Shown here: positions 27,901 to 33,700 of the stretch, piece after piece
How the letters are laid out: every line of letters begins with the position of its first letter
How positions within the stretch are numbered: the first letter of the stretch is position 1
IMG/VR virus record: IMGVR_UViG_3300020183_000040
Location: 1-64,000 of that record
Direction: 5' to 3' (one strand)
Source: a virus
DNA length: 64,000 bases
The notes under the pieces: model-generated
Told to the model about the DNA's origin: nothing
What the model saw: the letters and a program-made list of their open reading frames with translations, nothing else
Databases searched by the model: none
Translations under genes and position numbers: made by a program

Positions 27901-28518
27901 CTTCTAGATATTGAAGGTGAAACTATAGATCGTGAAGTTGCAGTTATTGAATCTTCTAATTCTTTGATTACAATTGATTATCTTGGATCTGTGTTTGGTA
28001 AAGGCGCTAGTGCAACGGGAGTAATCACTAAAGGAAGAATCAAAGAATCCAGAGTTACATCTGGAGGATCTGGTTATACGTCTAGACCACTTGTTAGAAT
28101 TGACTCTGTTACTGGTTTTGATGCCAATATCAAAGCACTAGTTGGAGTAGAAAGAATTGAAATGATAACCTATGGAAGTGGATATAAATCTCCAGTGGTT
28201 CTTGTAGAATCGACAGTTCCCGATGATTGGACTTCACCAAATATTGCTCTATATGGAGCTGATGGAGTTGCAACAATTCAAGTAATACCTACTACACCTA
28301 CAGAACCACCTCCAAGTGCAGGCGTTCCTGACAACACTATAAGTACTAGTGGTGGATTTACTGCTGGTGGTGGCGTGGTTGGACAAACTACAGGTGGAAC
28401 TGATACAGAGGGTGGCATATTTGATGGAGAGTTGGACTTCATATGGACTCGTCCAGCAAACTCATATACAACACCTAATTTCAATGTTGCAAATATATTT
28501 GCCAGCAGCACCAGCTAA
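9997..28518 (+). CDS. Giant 6173-aa modular baseplate/tail protein (gp7 position)
   Basis: A single 18.5-kb frame. Approximate domains: 10-50, an N-terminal segment (VPEFIDREDPQFVKFLELYY) seen in cyanophage proteins following gp6; 220-290, the first FDG-type module; 300-625, GSGY repeats; 660-735, helical (FIDQYLPDLPKIELKNIDVN); 1130-1360, GSGY repeats; 1380-1565, a YHYH domain (GWAYDGNPIYGPYGY); 1835-2230, beta-propeller-like repeats; 2280-2440, the first LamG/concanavalin-like domain (RWHHIAVTRSNNVFTLYVNG); 3035-3265, GSGY repeats; 3590-3670, FDG-type; 4090-4290, the second LamG-like domain; 4310-5135, helical Cys-containing repeats; 5145-5350, carbohydrate-binding-like beta domain; 5790-5960, two FDG-type modules; then GSGY and a Gly-rich end. 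Position after gp25-gp6 suggests a greatly enlarged gp7-like wedge or peripheral baseplate protein; that is inference. The ATG at 9997 is preferred to an upstream TTG at 9973 inside gp6. Confidence 0.75.
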   Translation: MTQKIQVNKVSRAIREQVPEFIDREDPQFVKFLELYYKSQEKTGLSYNILNNLSNYLNIDEYDLRLIDSGSYLLEDVAVDDTTIVVEDVYGFVEENGTIKIDDEIIFYEKATKSPNVAITDGISYSAFVDRWVELQNPYFQFDSNTVQFALKSGDQPITPPGANWLIVKEYDTILIPGVDYEVSANFINFTQAPRTRNNSDTVGSTSIFYLKGFNQNPIRILDSIASQFDGNKKLFDLKLSNVAYTPVITEYTLLTISDKLLIPNVDYSIYGSTLILKTAPPQYATCNIRSIEAPIPSFGSGATAVPQIDNGQLVKILPKTYGTGYVTTNPPKVSISSGGGKNATAVALVSGVSKMRLLSAGRGYSTTNPPIVEIESPGNGGTTPVITANVENGTVTSLQLVSSGSNYNFTPRVSFKDPGGAEIGNPLISNGSLVSGSISVINSGIGYSTPPVVYIDPPNLSTGIQAVATTTIVGGKVTAITITNLGTGYTSVPRVSIIDPTTAKVLEVQVDPQGRVIEIDLLSGGTGFTDIPSIYIIDERRDTTGQYIGGVGAKAIASIFNGAITDITITSFGEGYDPNNPPKVFIQRPPVAEASVEIEFDGITDYKIIEPGSGYSKAQFEGCARGVAGPIGYDERGNIKFQPLTTITEHTIEKSSKADCLDGLFLKKMLTNFIDQYLPDLPKIELKNIDVNQVLKNIREFYQTKGTSNAVSYLFKLLYQEDVSIFYPREQIIKPSAAIWSVDTIIRTVLVSGNPEDLIEGTLIQEADAVDLTIGYASALIENYLTLQTSETTIYELILAEETILGKFAIPYKTRLAEKINETDSIITVDSTIGWPERNGEILVGNELIQYKEKSLNQFIECTRSMNNVRETWDAGTLVKSNFTIYVNKGQDNEVQLEVLGIAEAGSTTLSDTGSYYLAGDKLSVAKLGATSVDPKLTTWVYNVKKLLTITSIEGSGRIATALTDSNHGLLVGDAVTIYGANPIVYNGTFRVISINPDNKKEFQYQTLSDTGNIVPQGSILVSIDLNKGRSSSDSIYNQIKYYTVNVQNAFFDQNYVYVASTGLPNYNIGPFGTSALIPGNQRKLNRFFLNPQTISSKSKVTPGAVGTFVNGVSVWSYISKEQKTFGPVTSISVTKNGQDYDADNPPVMTISTRTGETGSGAKGVVIVDGSITSVEVTDTGSGYTTVPLVSIVGGNGSGAAATAIISQGKVTQILVTSGGTGYTNRPSISISGGGGSGATAEAKVRGPIKSVTVSQSGSSYSSSPVVSVSSGQGALAQPIISNGRIISIAIINAGTGYTTPPNVFITGSGFGAVARAVIDTDGENAGRVTSISIVNRGIGYSLGTTNINLVSVGTGAEFTADVFKWTYNLQETLDTDSVNGYVFDGYNTQYGGEYGHVSNPQRLRYVLGDSVIENEQTGNLSESDPQTAGIEHSPIIGWAYDGNPIYGPYGYSDPTDQGSEIQRMITSYKLKDNIVYNALSNPNPSRIDGPPLDIWAAGQFIEDYEYVFGQGDLDQYNGRFCKTPDYPNGTYAYFITMEGNAAGTPVFPYIIGPSYNSIVDEWNLNRNAVQQNIPKGVIRYRDPFESVDIDVERKPNAESDTITTESGDLIVFEVADENGDGIIDQSEQNNPPTLEEESILEIFDYFPRIQFDSRVDIEVETTTKFEEAKVTGFLIENPGESYQVNDRLVFDNENTGGSGVAAEVSSIQGKSIESYTFETINDIPYGVITTDEPHEITYGDKVDILYEPQLANSTKQLKVRVVKGIEKITVQTPGTGYNKDVPIEISIDGDGIDAEISPVINPTNGTITEFEILNSGSGFTKNPRILISHPQSLKKADYFIASLQNQNNVKVLDMYVTSNKVTYVCGETVDSTGNVVGFATKYSALGVKQWSKTFSSKNPVGGFRQLRLKKLAFYNTKLYVVGEVHPNITTQTNYNPDVFFARLDESADGLSASVGFSKGIAGISGSTRADQINTIKQYTDNRFLIGGHTNTNTSSPNDAFVAIMTDGGEFVTKRKLASTTKSESIKDFIVHDGFIYALVEIAPTPASNATTFAISKLEVEPFGIDLIWTKEVTQAGNYFKDIAFSLNEYDEIIVTASLFDIASSTQTAFWVGKFDLEVQNIWNYRTNVTGASSITTVGLGIDIFGEVNLLVNKTLSTNGERVVDIVKIGYDGKVKSVSNTKVQDGVDGVISYAGAVDVSGDVLFGGQTQWNRNEFSLIFDQTQTNPIIDVSESFASPPTLTATSGTLGSVSGAVQNNRLKFFGVHSTSTYAATYLKWTDPTYNLQTAFGSGNAWTLEFFAFLPSARSSNLSQTEHILFAITDNATSFGGVALKIDQSNKSLKLLLAANNQALNAVTAITTTANTFTENRWHHIAVTRSNNVFTLYVNGTSVAFGTVPNVVTSDRDLYFGNAPGFITTNVFSATQQFSGALNFIKLRNRTISSFTVPTDIASSTTENYVFTDTDYIANYTQKYDYIPYFGLIVKSDKNNDALRLGVHPNLGTNFTGFKINRSLTTYSVPSQLTLAFGNWLAGPTGNQILDFANTNLTANVDVDTVTLTQVQDIYSSRTATVPAPGSVKVKVEAKVVGKFFIQSTNTVKIDNIQKLILNQPFTFTKKSKLVLKSTTGVFRNSAYIVDIDKATNSILIAVAQNTWSDDIGVGLLSTEKFDESTTYGITGPAPNDINVISQFYFPQTINTTPGTFTIDMATVPYLTGTLDQYAKFRAYSETNYSVRIDEVAANAAYPKGSVVAIPNPTQNLAFNGTGNTNITITGLTGVLAITLICTLEKKLLVSSVENTDSVYVITSNRHYLKEGGMIFVDGNPTRTVNSVTYDEYDGAFPVDTVVSGKEFIYKLPTTALTLPSTTPASVSIFAKSPVIKMYYGHQYEFDVSHTSMYGYFLSFSEDNLNKLEYSFNSILRIGVPGVVAVGSVIPKVQFKVTKPEITNISYYFDPSRSGEDSPVDPGAYMDVVDSPYLGRFTVEFLAGATITTGPDIFKFPLTDEPEGPALIRLNSDGEQIDPKYEALSEKVVGKIGSIRLVNGGGFYRKLPVVTDIISSRKIERVNIIDPGTEYQVGEYSGIPILGDGEGGLVRITVTDGEDAEGNPIPGQISSVVITSAGKGYKTAYIDIPSIPGILGSDLAGSGAELDVEIPPFGSGASIFTTGANVGKIKKLKNNNFGYDYPHDYTLRPEITFPINVQLINTSILKNITVTNPGSGYSQAPTVIIEGGGGSGATAEASIRNGRIYSIVVKDPGSGYSSEPTVSLKSSFNYVVNLDLGLLQFSYPHGIQNGAAVTLQVTNDGDTIGTFPIAGGSIGALNSTTTYYAIAGAGQSLEPDQLKLAITPSNANLGDAITFVNAGTGRQILLTSSFGGAAKAIVGTGEFLAGEYVYQGDSVSNPTAFGYVSSNGGWEIGPRLLKIIDYEGKFEEGAKITGTISKSSGIIASLSIARGVLQIDSLTKTTGQFVDDRGKLSEIIQRVQDSYYYQTFSYAVQSPVSITSWKNFVLKNTHPAGFKLFGELNIFENAKIANRKTDFELTKSVNLADSAIVPNIQNFALVEPIYTQYDNTQVLFRQKRLTSSENILTSVVQRIDDISNLFDGERIAFPISVAQEPVSASVNQLMIVLNGVVQNPGTSFGIQGNQIVFSEPPQAPASVRYGNVDIAFQTVIRLSFSSISGIFPTLGMTIIALTSRWRGTVIGTSGNTIDVFWNGAPNSDLSTLGGLQESEASQFGYIIGETFNVGATGFIGILDSAVVIKNSTNANDFLYEFSETITTLEGELAQVEQINLSVGQEIPIARLRYTTGVSTTAIEVIAYNTSTPTRVPDNVFVIGKYYQFDAEVFKVTAIVHATEYSTITVQRAQLGTAAAQHQANASIYGTEINVTDKLTLSKTVGTYQSKPGLFDIQLYDIIVGVQSGSVGFVTRSYAYTDPTTNLPINEVVISEGSSFFGLLFNRITSTEYANVILDNIADSQIQVNDFETALVSIDSTFPVGEFVNNHVVVYNTATGTIQNNEYIRNYKFDYGNDTGVFTVGETAEIRQLAIRNREGGYFTDGQIIRSENSKAEVLGFAPGRNIVYLGKQARSSSAGKDFHIPTFFGNAKLSTAQKKFGESSLLLDGNGDYLQISHPTEFDLTTYTFEAWIYLPTTPTTEYSMIFANVGQNSYWGLRTVAGVTRLTSYDGSTINEQTTGTGIPLNTWTHVAWSRSGSTIRAFMNGVIVHTGTSNATPNVTGITIGYSDSYANQYFFNGYIDEVRVSNTNIYGLAFTPPSNIFQGDNNTKLLLHFDGANNATTTDDWSGAANWANGQEFVNSGILFRFYDAANQIEDNINLIAAEAVYRTDVHFPKLHIPTTVAITYGSQFYDVILANLNFIAWEAYQRVSPTPPTGTTAQDCVDDVKDVLRSLAYNIKHGFNSKVWDAAKLYVNSGAIQHLTGQVTNSVNVFNQARNIAKQIINNTTVTKQGSHTYTQTTNTSIPYVIGGYTTVESSIDSLFKIVTDTLQNPAGTNNTTYPSSVAVLPRTHPPHTQCIADVTLTITEILKDIRNGGNEYTWDAASLYVNTGGSTATLNHIVGEEAETSYAYDRARDISLLVMRGLEVGITGDHGFTQFIDTTITDDPANPVCADVASTINTLFDIVIDTIDLAYTSSGNHLLTVPRTQAAYEYASGIVDAYRSDSFTIRSVNNTTKDFWTNEISPDTQSRYIDAADLIEINTEAIIDETSGRMLARYPVLLTEMPRNQDGSGAGTNRCKTDLTILLGALVKDLRFGGNRFTTEATKNYLGVNDEIRHIRLQLWGSLYAHDQLGEMSKLAITGDLAAVAQYTDSVIVSDIGITQDAGGCANVKTTIDNLIQNMNDILAPTPDRNKDAADLLVFNRNYIAEEAIGLLEDEFFYTLSNGQTYQAYQYPGGNVDGRNKCIRDAKNIIDAVAADLLTGGNNSILLAVEKYLTAQLEIDYIEDQLGATLYSWTRIAFLCKKAVANLLQSANQIALSTSHYVAQHTDKAAYTDPTITHDISSPGGNYSSADCVNIQAAIDNLINAAIDTLAPGGDIAINASRMMLFNKNYFDKEIGEEVTRQWGQITTAQKTFIEEVADNIIHDILITKESVLDNQTTAQYSNVQTYRTLRSLLTPLNTTNNQLNLIPAAQVEQISGGTWTSTGNTVSLNASSGPDGTLTADKLIPGTTGTDERAVRRNFVLTAYTTYDRDNVTFDNEYVTLDQGVDTSYQTYTWSIFFKEAGYSNARIRVQWDATHFAFFNINLTNGAPSDVFGTGITGLSTGVIPHGNGWYRAFITFDVPFGVSSVDLFAYGTVNASVTAPGNGTSGVLIWGAKFAKSGIDIYTSQGGTPFYPDNDYNVRNYILDRLEFFMTRAISGTLITPSPLATFPSYTNTSIQSGYTIADINKFIEILINQYQEQLTNPSYYLVIGIQNGLVLLPKTYGTRIIPVPLGGKIEQSSFIYGVLSDRSAEIAGYILNEAQVAKTYVRMRINDIEDGPFVVNDDVVAAGNPGITGKIYGFYSDENFNYLDVEVTAGTFNINSRIESDEGAEATIVAIEPRLHVIGLQGDFADGVPFKAYTSNVTANVVDFIRCEGAVLSNTGGKLTVDTDSLTGSFETKSVVFPQTSRIYLDLIQYKGLVLNVGDIIVADGYVRFQVAVNNNLSTFQRGGTLYGIVNGTKDTSRRAIIVDLDLNNNYIYAKTYLGQFANGQSFAYYGEVEGDLPVGFATIVTNVPVAGNASGRIVDIKQVGTKTRVFLSDVRGTWTIRETVAGRAGYGAAVFDTKTIKGRIKRAFRGFDGVQTEFNLTTANGTPYFPDPDGHMLIFINGILQPPGAGNAYSAFSNVLSFSEPPEVGDAFVGFYLGKLRQLDDISFEFDSLRQSFNLRRSGIFYSLTLTDGVQSSVIRPENNIIVSLNGVIQEPGIGFTLVGSRIIFGEIPRVGSTFVAFSYVGSEGDVDSETVVPPIEPGDLLDIEGETIDREVAVIESSNSLITIDYLGSVFGKGASATGVITKGRIKESRVTSGGSGYTSRPLVRIDSVTGFDANIKALVGVERIEMITYGSGYKSPVVLVESTVPDDWTSPNIALYGADGVATIQVIPTTPTEPPPSAGVPDNTISTSGGFTAGGGVVGQTTGGTDTEGGIFDGELDFIWTRPANSYTTPNFNVANIFASSTS
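22930..25400 (+). repeat. Four-copy helical repeat array inside the giant protein
   Basis: A diverged tandem array with three kinds of helical segment. Type A (DC..D....l..l..Dl..GGN...wdAa..Y) starts near nt 23170, 23580, 24240 and 24735. Type B (C..v...Id.L......dtl) lies near 23450 (without Cys), 23870, 24510 and 25070. Type C (A..l...N...I..Ea) lies near 22980, 23080, 24115, 24600 and 25160. A and B alternate regularly. Copy lengths are unequal, about 137, 220 and 165 residues, so it is an old duplication. Confidence 0.7.
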
Positions 28519-28541
28519 ATAATCAGGGAAATTCGATACAA

Positions 28542-29495
28542 ATGGCAATATCAACTACTACTGCACAAATATCACAGGGTGATCTGGTAATCAATACAAA
28601 TGGTTTACCAGATCCAGCTTTATCTGGAAATCCTCTTGGATCTAGAAGATTTCCAGGAAATCCACCAATTGTAATTGAAGGATATGACCTAGAGTACAGA
28701 TTTACATATCGTGCAGGGCAATCTCAAGATCTTCCAAGCCCACAAGCACTAACGTTAGAGGTTCTTGGTATTGCACTAAATGGAGTAGCTATAGCTGGTC
28801 CTGCATCTCCTCCTGGACCATTACCAGGAACTACAACTAATCCTCCAACTGGATTCACATATAATAGAGTTTTCAACGAAGATCGATTTGGAGTAGATAT
28901 TTGTGGTGGTTATTGCTGCCATTTGACTCTGGAAGATGATGATACTGAATTTGAACAATATCGATATCATTCTGGATCATTTTTAGTGAACTGTTGGGGA
29001 TCTAAAGTTATTGCATCAAATACATATTTCCAATCATCAAATTACCAAGGAGATTATTTTCGCCATCCAGATGGGCATTCAAAAATTGTAGGATATTGTT
29101 TTGATGGATATCCGATATATGGACCATTTGGTTATAGAACTCCTAGTGATCCTCGAAGTGAACCTATCAAAATGCGAAGCTCTTATAGACCATTCCCATC
29201 ACCTAGGATAGGAAGAGAATCTAATTATAGTCAAATTCCTCCAGGCACGTACATTCAAGATTTTGAATATGTAGAAAATCTTGGAACTCTAGATCAATAT
29301 AATGGGAGATATACAAAAACTCCAGACTATCCAACTGGTACATATGCTTACTTCTTAGCATTAGATAAACAAAACAGACCAGTTTATCCATATATTTTTG
29401 GTAAGGAAACTCGCAAAACCAGAGATTGTAGTTGTGTTGGTACAGATGATCATGACCATGAGCATGATGATCATGACCATGAGCATGATGACTAA
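28542..29495 (+). CDS. YHYH-domain virion protein with His/Asp tail, 317 aa
   Basis: This is a structural protein next to the baseplate genes. Residues about 130-290 form a YHYH domain: EQYRYHSG, then GHSKIVGYCFDGYPIYGPFGY and LDQYNGRYTKTPDYPTGTYAYF. Related copies lie in the giant protein and in the 1178-aa protein. The N-terminal 110 residues are Pro/Gly-rich beta sequence. A Cys pair (CSC) precedes a C-terminal DHDHEHD repeat that could bind metal. The YHYH family has no established function that I know of. The gene is separated from the giant gene by 23 bases and is followed by a late promoter. Confidence 0.75.
   Translation: MAISTTTAQISQGDLVINTNGLPDPALSGNPLGSRRFPGNPPIVIEGYDLEYRFTYRAGQSQDLPSPQALTLEVLGIALNGVAIAGPASPPGPLPGTTTNPPTGFTYNRVFNEDRFGVDICGGYCCHLTLEDDDTEFEQYRYHSGSFLVNCWGSKVIASNTYFQSSNYQGDYFRHPDGHSKIVGYCFDGYPIYGPFGYRTPSDPRSEPIKMRSSYRPFPSPRIGRESNYSQIPPGTYIQDFEYVENLGTLDQYNGRYTKTPDYPTGTYAYFLALDKQNRPVYPYIFGKETRKTRDCSCVGTDDHDHEHDDHDHEHDD
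29445..29492 (+). repeat. 21-base tandem repeat encoding DDHDHEH
   Basis: Two exact 21-base units (29445-29465 and 29466-29486), starting gatgatcatgaccatgag, plus a partial third. Each unit encodes Asp-Asp-His-Asp-His-Glu-His. The exact DNA identity suggests a recent duplication. Confidence 0.9.
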
Positions 29496-29498
29496 ACT

Positions 29499-29506
29499 TA
29501 TAAATA
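29499..29506 (+). promoter_or_regulatory. T4-type late promoter
   Basis: TATAAATA matches the T4 late consensus exactly and lies 18 bases before the ATG at 29524, right after the stop of the YHYH gene. Such promoters are read by polymerase with the phage sigma gp55 and co-activator gp33. Confidence 0.75.
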
Positions 29507-29523
29507 ACTAAAAAACAAAGATA

Positions 29524-30744
29524 ATGGCCAAGCAATCCCTGAATACTGGTTCTGTGCCTAATGATGGTACAGGCGACTCCCTGAGAGCAGGGGCAACTAA
29601 GATCAATTCCAATTTCACTGAGATATATGGTGCAATTGGCAATGGGAATAGCTTGACACTAAATGCTACTAATGCACAAATTGGTCAAGTGTTGAGGTGG
29701 AACGGCAGTTCATTTATTTCTCAGGATTATGGATCACTTACATCAACTCTAGATGTAAATAATTACAGCATCATCTCAAGTAGTAATGGTCATATTGTTC
29801 TAGACCCAAATGGCACTGGTGATGTGCAGATGGTCTATGGGGGACAGACAACTACGTTTGATGGTTCTACTGGTCAGGCACAAGTTAGTGGGACAATTTC
29901 ATACAAAAATGAATATCCTTTGATTACAAATGCTCCAACTAATTCGACACACAAAGGTTATTTTTTCACAGTAAATGGTGACAATAACCCAAAAGTCAAT
30001 ATGGGAATCAGTGGAGTTGGAGACGTAACCGCTAATCTCCTAACCAATTATAGTAGTATCAATCTACTTTCAGATGTAGATACTACAACTACAGCTCCTA
30101 CTACAGGGCAAGTTCTAAAATGGAATGGAACTAACTGGACTCCTCAAGCAGACGCTGCAGGAGCTTCTACACAAAATCTTTTCCAAACAATAGTTGCTGA
30201 TACAGGATCTACCACTGCAAATACTCCAACAGATTCTTTGACAATTACTGGTGGAACAAATTGCACCTCTGTCATCACAGGAGATACTGTTACTATCAAT
30301 GTTGATGGTCAGTTTCAATTTGCATCACTGACTGATGTAAACTTTACTAATCTCTCAAGAGGACAAAGTATCACATATGATACAACTGGAGGAGGAGCAA
30401 CTGCTGCTTGGATCAATCAACCATCTCCAACACTATGGTACATTTTCTCAGTTGGATTGAATAATAACTCATATCTAGTTGAGGGTCCTGGGCAATCACA
30501 AACAGATGACCCCGAGCTTCATTTGTATAGAGGATTTACATACGTCTTCGTAAATAATGCTGGAAATAATCACCCACTAAGGATTCAAGCTTCAACTGGA
30601 CTATCTGCCTCTGCATATACCATTGGTGTTTCTGGTTCTCAAACGGGAAGGCAATATTTCACTGTTCCGCATAGTGCTCCAAATACCCTTTATTATCAAT
30701 GTACAGTTCACCTAAACATGGGTGGAATTTTATACATCAAGTAA
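29524..30744 (+). CDS. Virion fibre-like protein with C-terminal cupredoxin-like domain, 406 aa
   Basis: The N-terminus (AKQSLNTGSVPNDGTGDSLRAG) and TKINSNFTEIYGAIG form a segment I recall from cyanophage tail and fibre proteins. The middle contains two 'GQVLRWNG / GQVLKWNG' fibre-shaft-like repeats. Residues about 300-406 look like a small cupredoxin: a strand pattern with NNHPLRI (His350) and YYQCTVHLNMGG (Cys393, His396, Met399). These four residues correspond to a type 1 copper ligand set (His, Cys, His, Met), although the Cys-x2-His-x2-Met loop is shorter than in plastocyanin. A late promoter lies directly upstream. Copper binding is inferred, not shown. Confidence 0.7.
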   Translation: MAKQSLNTGSVPNDGTGDSLRAGATKINSNFTEIYGAIGNGNSLTLNATNAQIGQVLRWNGSSFISQDYGSLTSTLDVNNYSIISSSNGHIVLDPNGTGDVQMVYGGQTTTFDGSTGQAQVSGTISYKNEYPLITNAPTNSTHKGYFFTVNGDNNPKVNMGISGVGDVTANLLTNYSSINLLSDVDTTTTAPTTGQVLKWNGTNWTPQADAAGASTQNLFQTIVADTGSTTANTPTDSLTITGGTNCTSVITGDTVTINVDGQFQFASLTDVNFTNLSRGQSITYDTTGGGATAAWINQPSPTLWYIFSVGLNNNSYLVEGPGQSQTDDPELHLYRGFTYVFVNNAGNNHPLRIQASTGLSASAYTIGVSGSQTGRQYFTVPHSAPNTLYYQCTVHLNMGGILYIK

Positions 30745-30753
30745 TAATATAAT

Positions 30754-33700
30754 ATGGCAAGAGTAGTTCCTGGATCTGGTGCAGTAATCAAACCAAACTT
30801 CAATAAAGAATTTGGTGTAGTTTCTGTTGACGTTATTTCTGGTGGGAAAAACTACTCAAGTGCGGATCCTCCCAGGCTAACAATTGATAACTGTGGTACT
30901 CCCGAACAAGAAGCTCTTCTTTGGCCTCAGATTGATTCAAAATCTGGAAAAATTTTATACGTTAGAGTTCTAGAATCTGGCAAAGGTTATGACCCACTCA
31001 GAGTTACAATCACTCCTAAGCAAGATTCCATTACAGTTGTAAATTCATTTGATCCCAATAGAATTTGGGTATCTGCAAATACGTCTGTTACTACTGGTAG
31101 ATTTTCTCAATATGACAGACTAAAAGTAAAAACAAATGGACTTCCAGATCCAGCTCCATACGATAAAGATGGAGTTTTCTCGATTCCATATGATCATACT
31201 TTTATTTTTAGGGGAGGTAAAGATGTACCGAATCTAGGATTGAGAGATACTTATAATGATCAAGCACTCGGTATTATGGCAAACGGAGTTGAACTCCATA
31301 CTCCAGATTTTTACGATATTGATTCAGTAAATACAATATCCAATTATAGTTATGATGTTGTAAAAACACCATCTTTACTTAGTTTAGACCAATATGGTGG
31401 CACCACTAGTCAAGACAATGCCCTGGATGGAAAATATTTTTATACAAACTCCCGATTACTTTTAGCCTATGCAGCAGCAGGCAGCACATATCATATTGCT
31501 CCATATTACAAAAATAGTAATTATCAAGGAGATCGTGGAAGACATCCCAATGGTCACTCAAAAATTGTTGGATATTCATATGATGGGTATCCAATCTATG
31601 GTCCATATGGATATGCGGATCCTTTGGTTAGTAGCACTGTAACTAATCTTCAACCGTCGTATAGACTAAGAAACACATCAGAAACTGCAGCTATAAGACC
31701 TGCTGTAGTTACGCCATCTACTGTCACATATACAGTTACAGTTGCTCCAGGTGTTCTTTCAGCAGGGCAACCAGGTATAAATCGTTATTACATTACTGGG
31801 GGTGGATTTACAAATGAAGAAAAACCATTTCTAAATCTTCAAAGGGGAAGTACATATATTTTCAATCAAGATGATCCGACTAATACTACACATCCAATAT
31901 TATTTTCTCCATATGGATCTAGTGTCGCTCAAGGTTGGCATACATCAGGACAAACTGCTGGAGATGTAAATGCCCTTTGGAGACAAGGTGTAAAATATTT
32001 TATTGGAAATGCACAAGTTACATATAGTACATATGTTTCAAGTTTCAATAGTGCATCTCTACGTAGAGTTGAATTCACAGTCCCTATAGAAGCTCCGACT
32101 ATTCTATATTATTTTTGCTATAACCATACAAACATGGCAGAAAAAATTGTTGTAGATGGTTATCCAAATGGAACATTTATTCAAGACAATATTTACATCG
32201 AAGGTCTTGGTGATTTAGATGAGTTCAATGGAAGATATTGTAAAACTCCAGAATATCCAAACGGAACTTACGCATATTTTGCAACAGTTGATGCAAACCA
32301 AAATCCAATTTATCCATATTTTATTGCAACTAAATTCTATGGTGAAGAGTATCTTCCTGGATCTACTCTACCTGAGGTATCTTTAGATACTCCAAGTGGT
32401 GCCAGTGCCATAGCAGTTATAAATCCAGACAATACAAATGGCGAAATTCAATATATTGGAATGAAATCAAACGGTGATGGATATTTTGGAGATGCTAGAG
32501 TAGATATTCTTGGTGGTGAAGGTAGTGGAGCAACTGCAAACGCAGTAACAAGAAGTGTTACTGGACTATCACTGATTTCTGAAGGAAAAAATTATCTCAG
32601 TCCTCCAAATATATTCTTCCAAGGTGGCGGCGGGCAGGGAGCAAAAGGTGTTGCCTCTATTGATCCAGCTGGAAAACTTACTAGTGTAACAATCAATAAT
32701 CCTGGTCAATATTATAATACTCCACCATACATTATTGTTGATGGGGGTGGAGGAATCGGTGCTAAAGCAGAAGCAATTATTTCCCAGGGTAAACTAACTG
32801 GTGTTGTTATTACAGATCCTGGAAGTGGGTATGTATCGCCACCAAAAATTATTTTTACAAAACTAGCCACTCTCAAGAGAAAGGTACGTAATCGTCAGGC
32901 GTATGACTCTATAAACTTCAATCTATGCGGTCTTGCAGCTCCAGTAAATGTCAGTCAGACTTCTATCTTTGTTGATAGTACAGATGCATTTCCTGGTTCT
33001 GGAACTTTGATGATTGATAATGAAATTATTAGATATAATTCTAAATCAGCAGGTAGATTTACAGGCATTAGTAGAGCAGTAAATTTCCGATTTGACCAAA
33101 GAGTAATCCTTGATGATGATCAAAATGATCCAGTAACGGGAGACTCTACATATCAATTTGTCGTTGGAGATAGAGTAGTTAGGAGAGTTGACAATGCTTC
33201 TAATAAAATTGCAATTGTTTATGACTGGAAACCAGATACTAGAGAACTGTTTGTAAAATTTCAAGTAGATGATTTGGCGTTTATTGATGCTGGCATTCCA
33301 TCATCTGAAGAAAGAACTATTACATTTGATGCGGGAATTGCAGAATCTTCTCTTGCTGCACAATTACCACACACTACGGAAGTTAGTGATGGAGATTTTA
33401 TTCGACTCTTTGTAGGCGACCCAGTTTTTGGTGCAAAAGTTACACCTCAAGTAGTTCTAACCGATACTAAATACGTAGATGACAATGACGATGGTATACC
33501 TGATCTAATCAATACTGGCACTGCATTCGCAAACCAAATTGCTCTAGATGGTGGTAAATACAATTCACTTTATGGTATTGAAGAAACAATCGGTGGAACT
33601 AATACGACACTGTTCCAACTTGGAGATGGCATTTCTGATGCAAGCACTCCAACAAAAATTGCAACAGTTGATGTTGCTGGAGCTCTTGGTGATGGAATTG

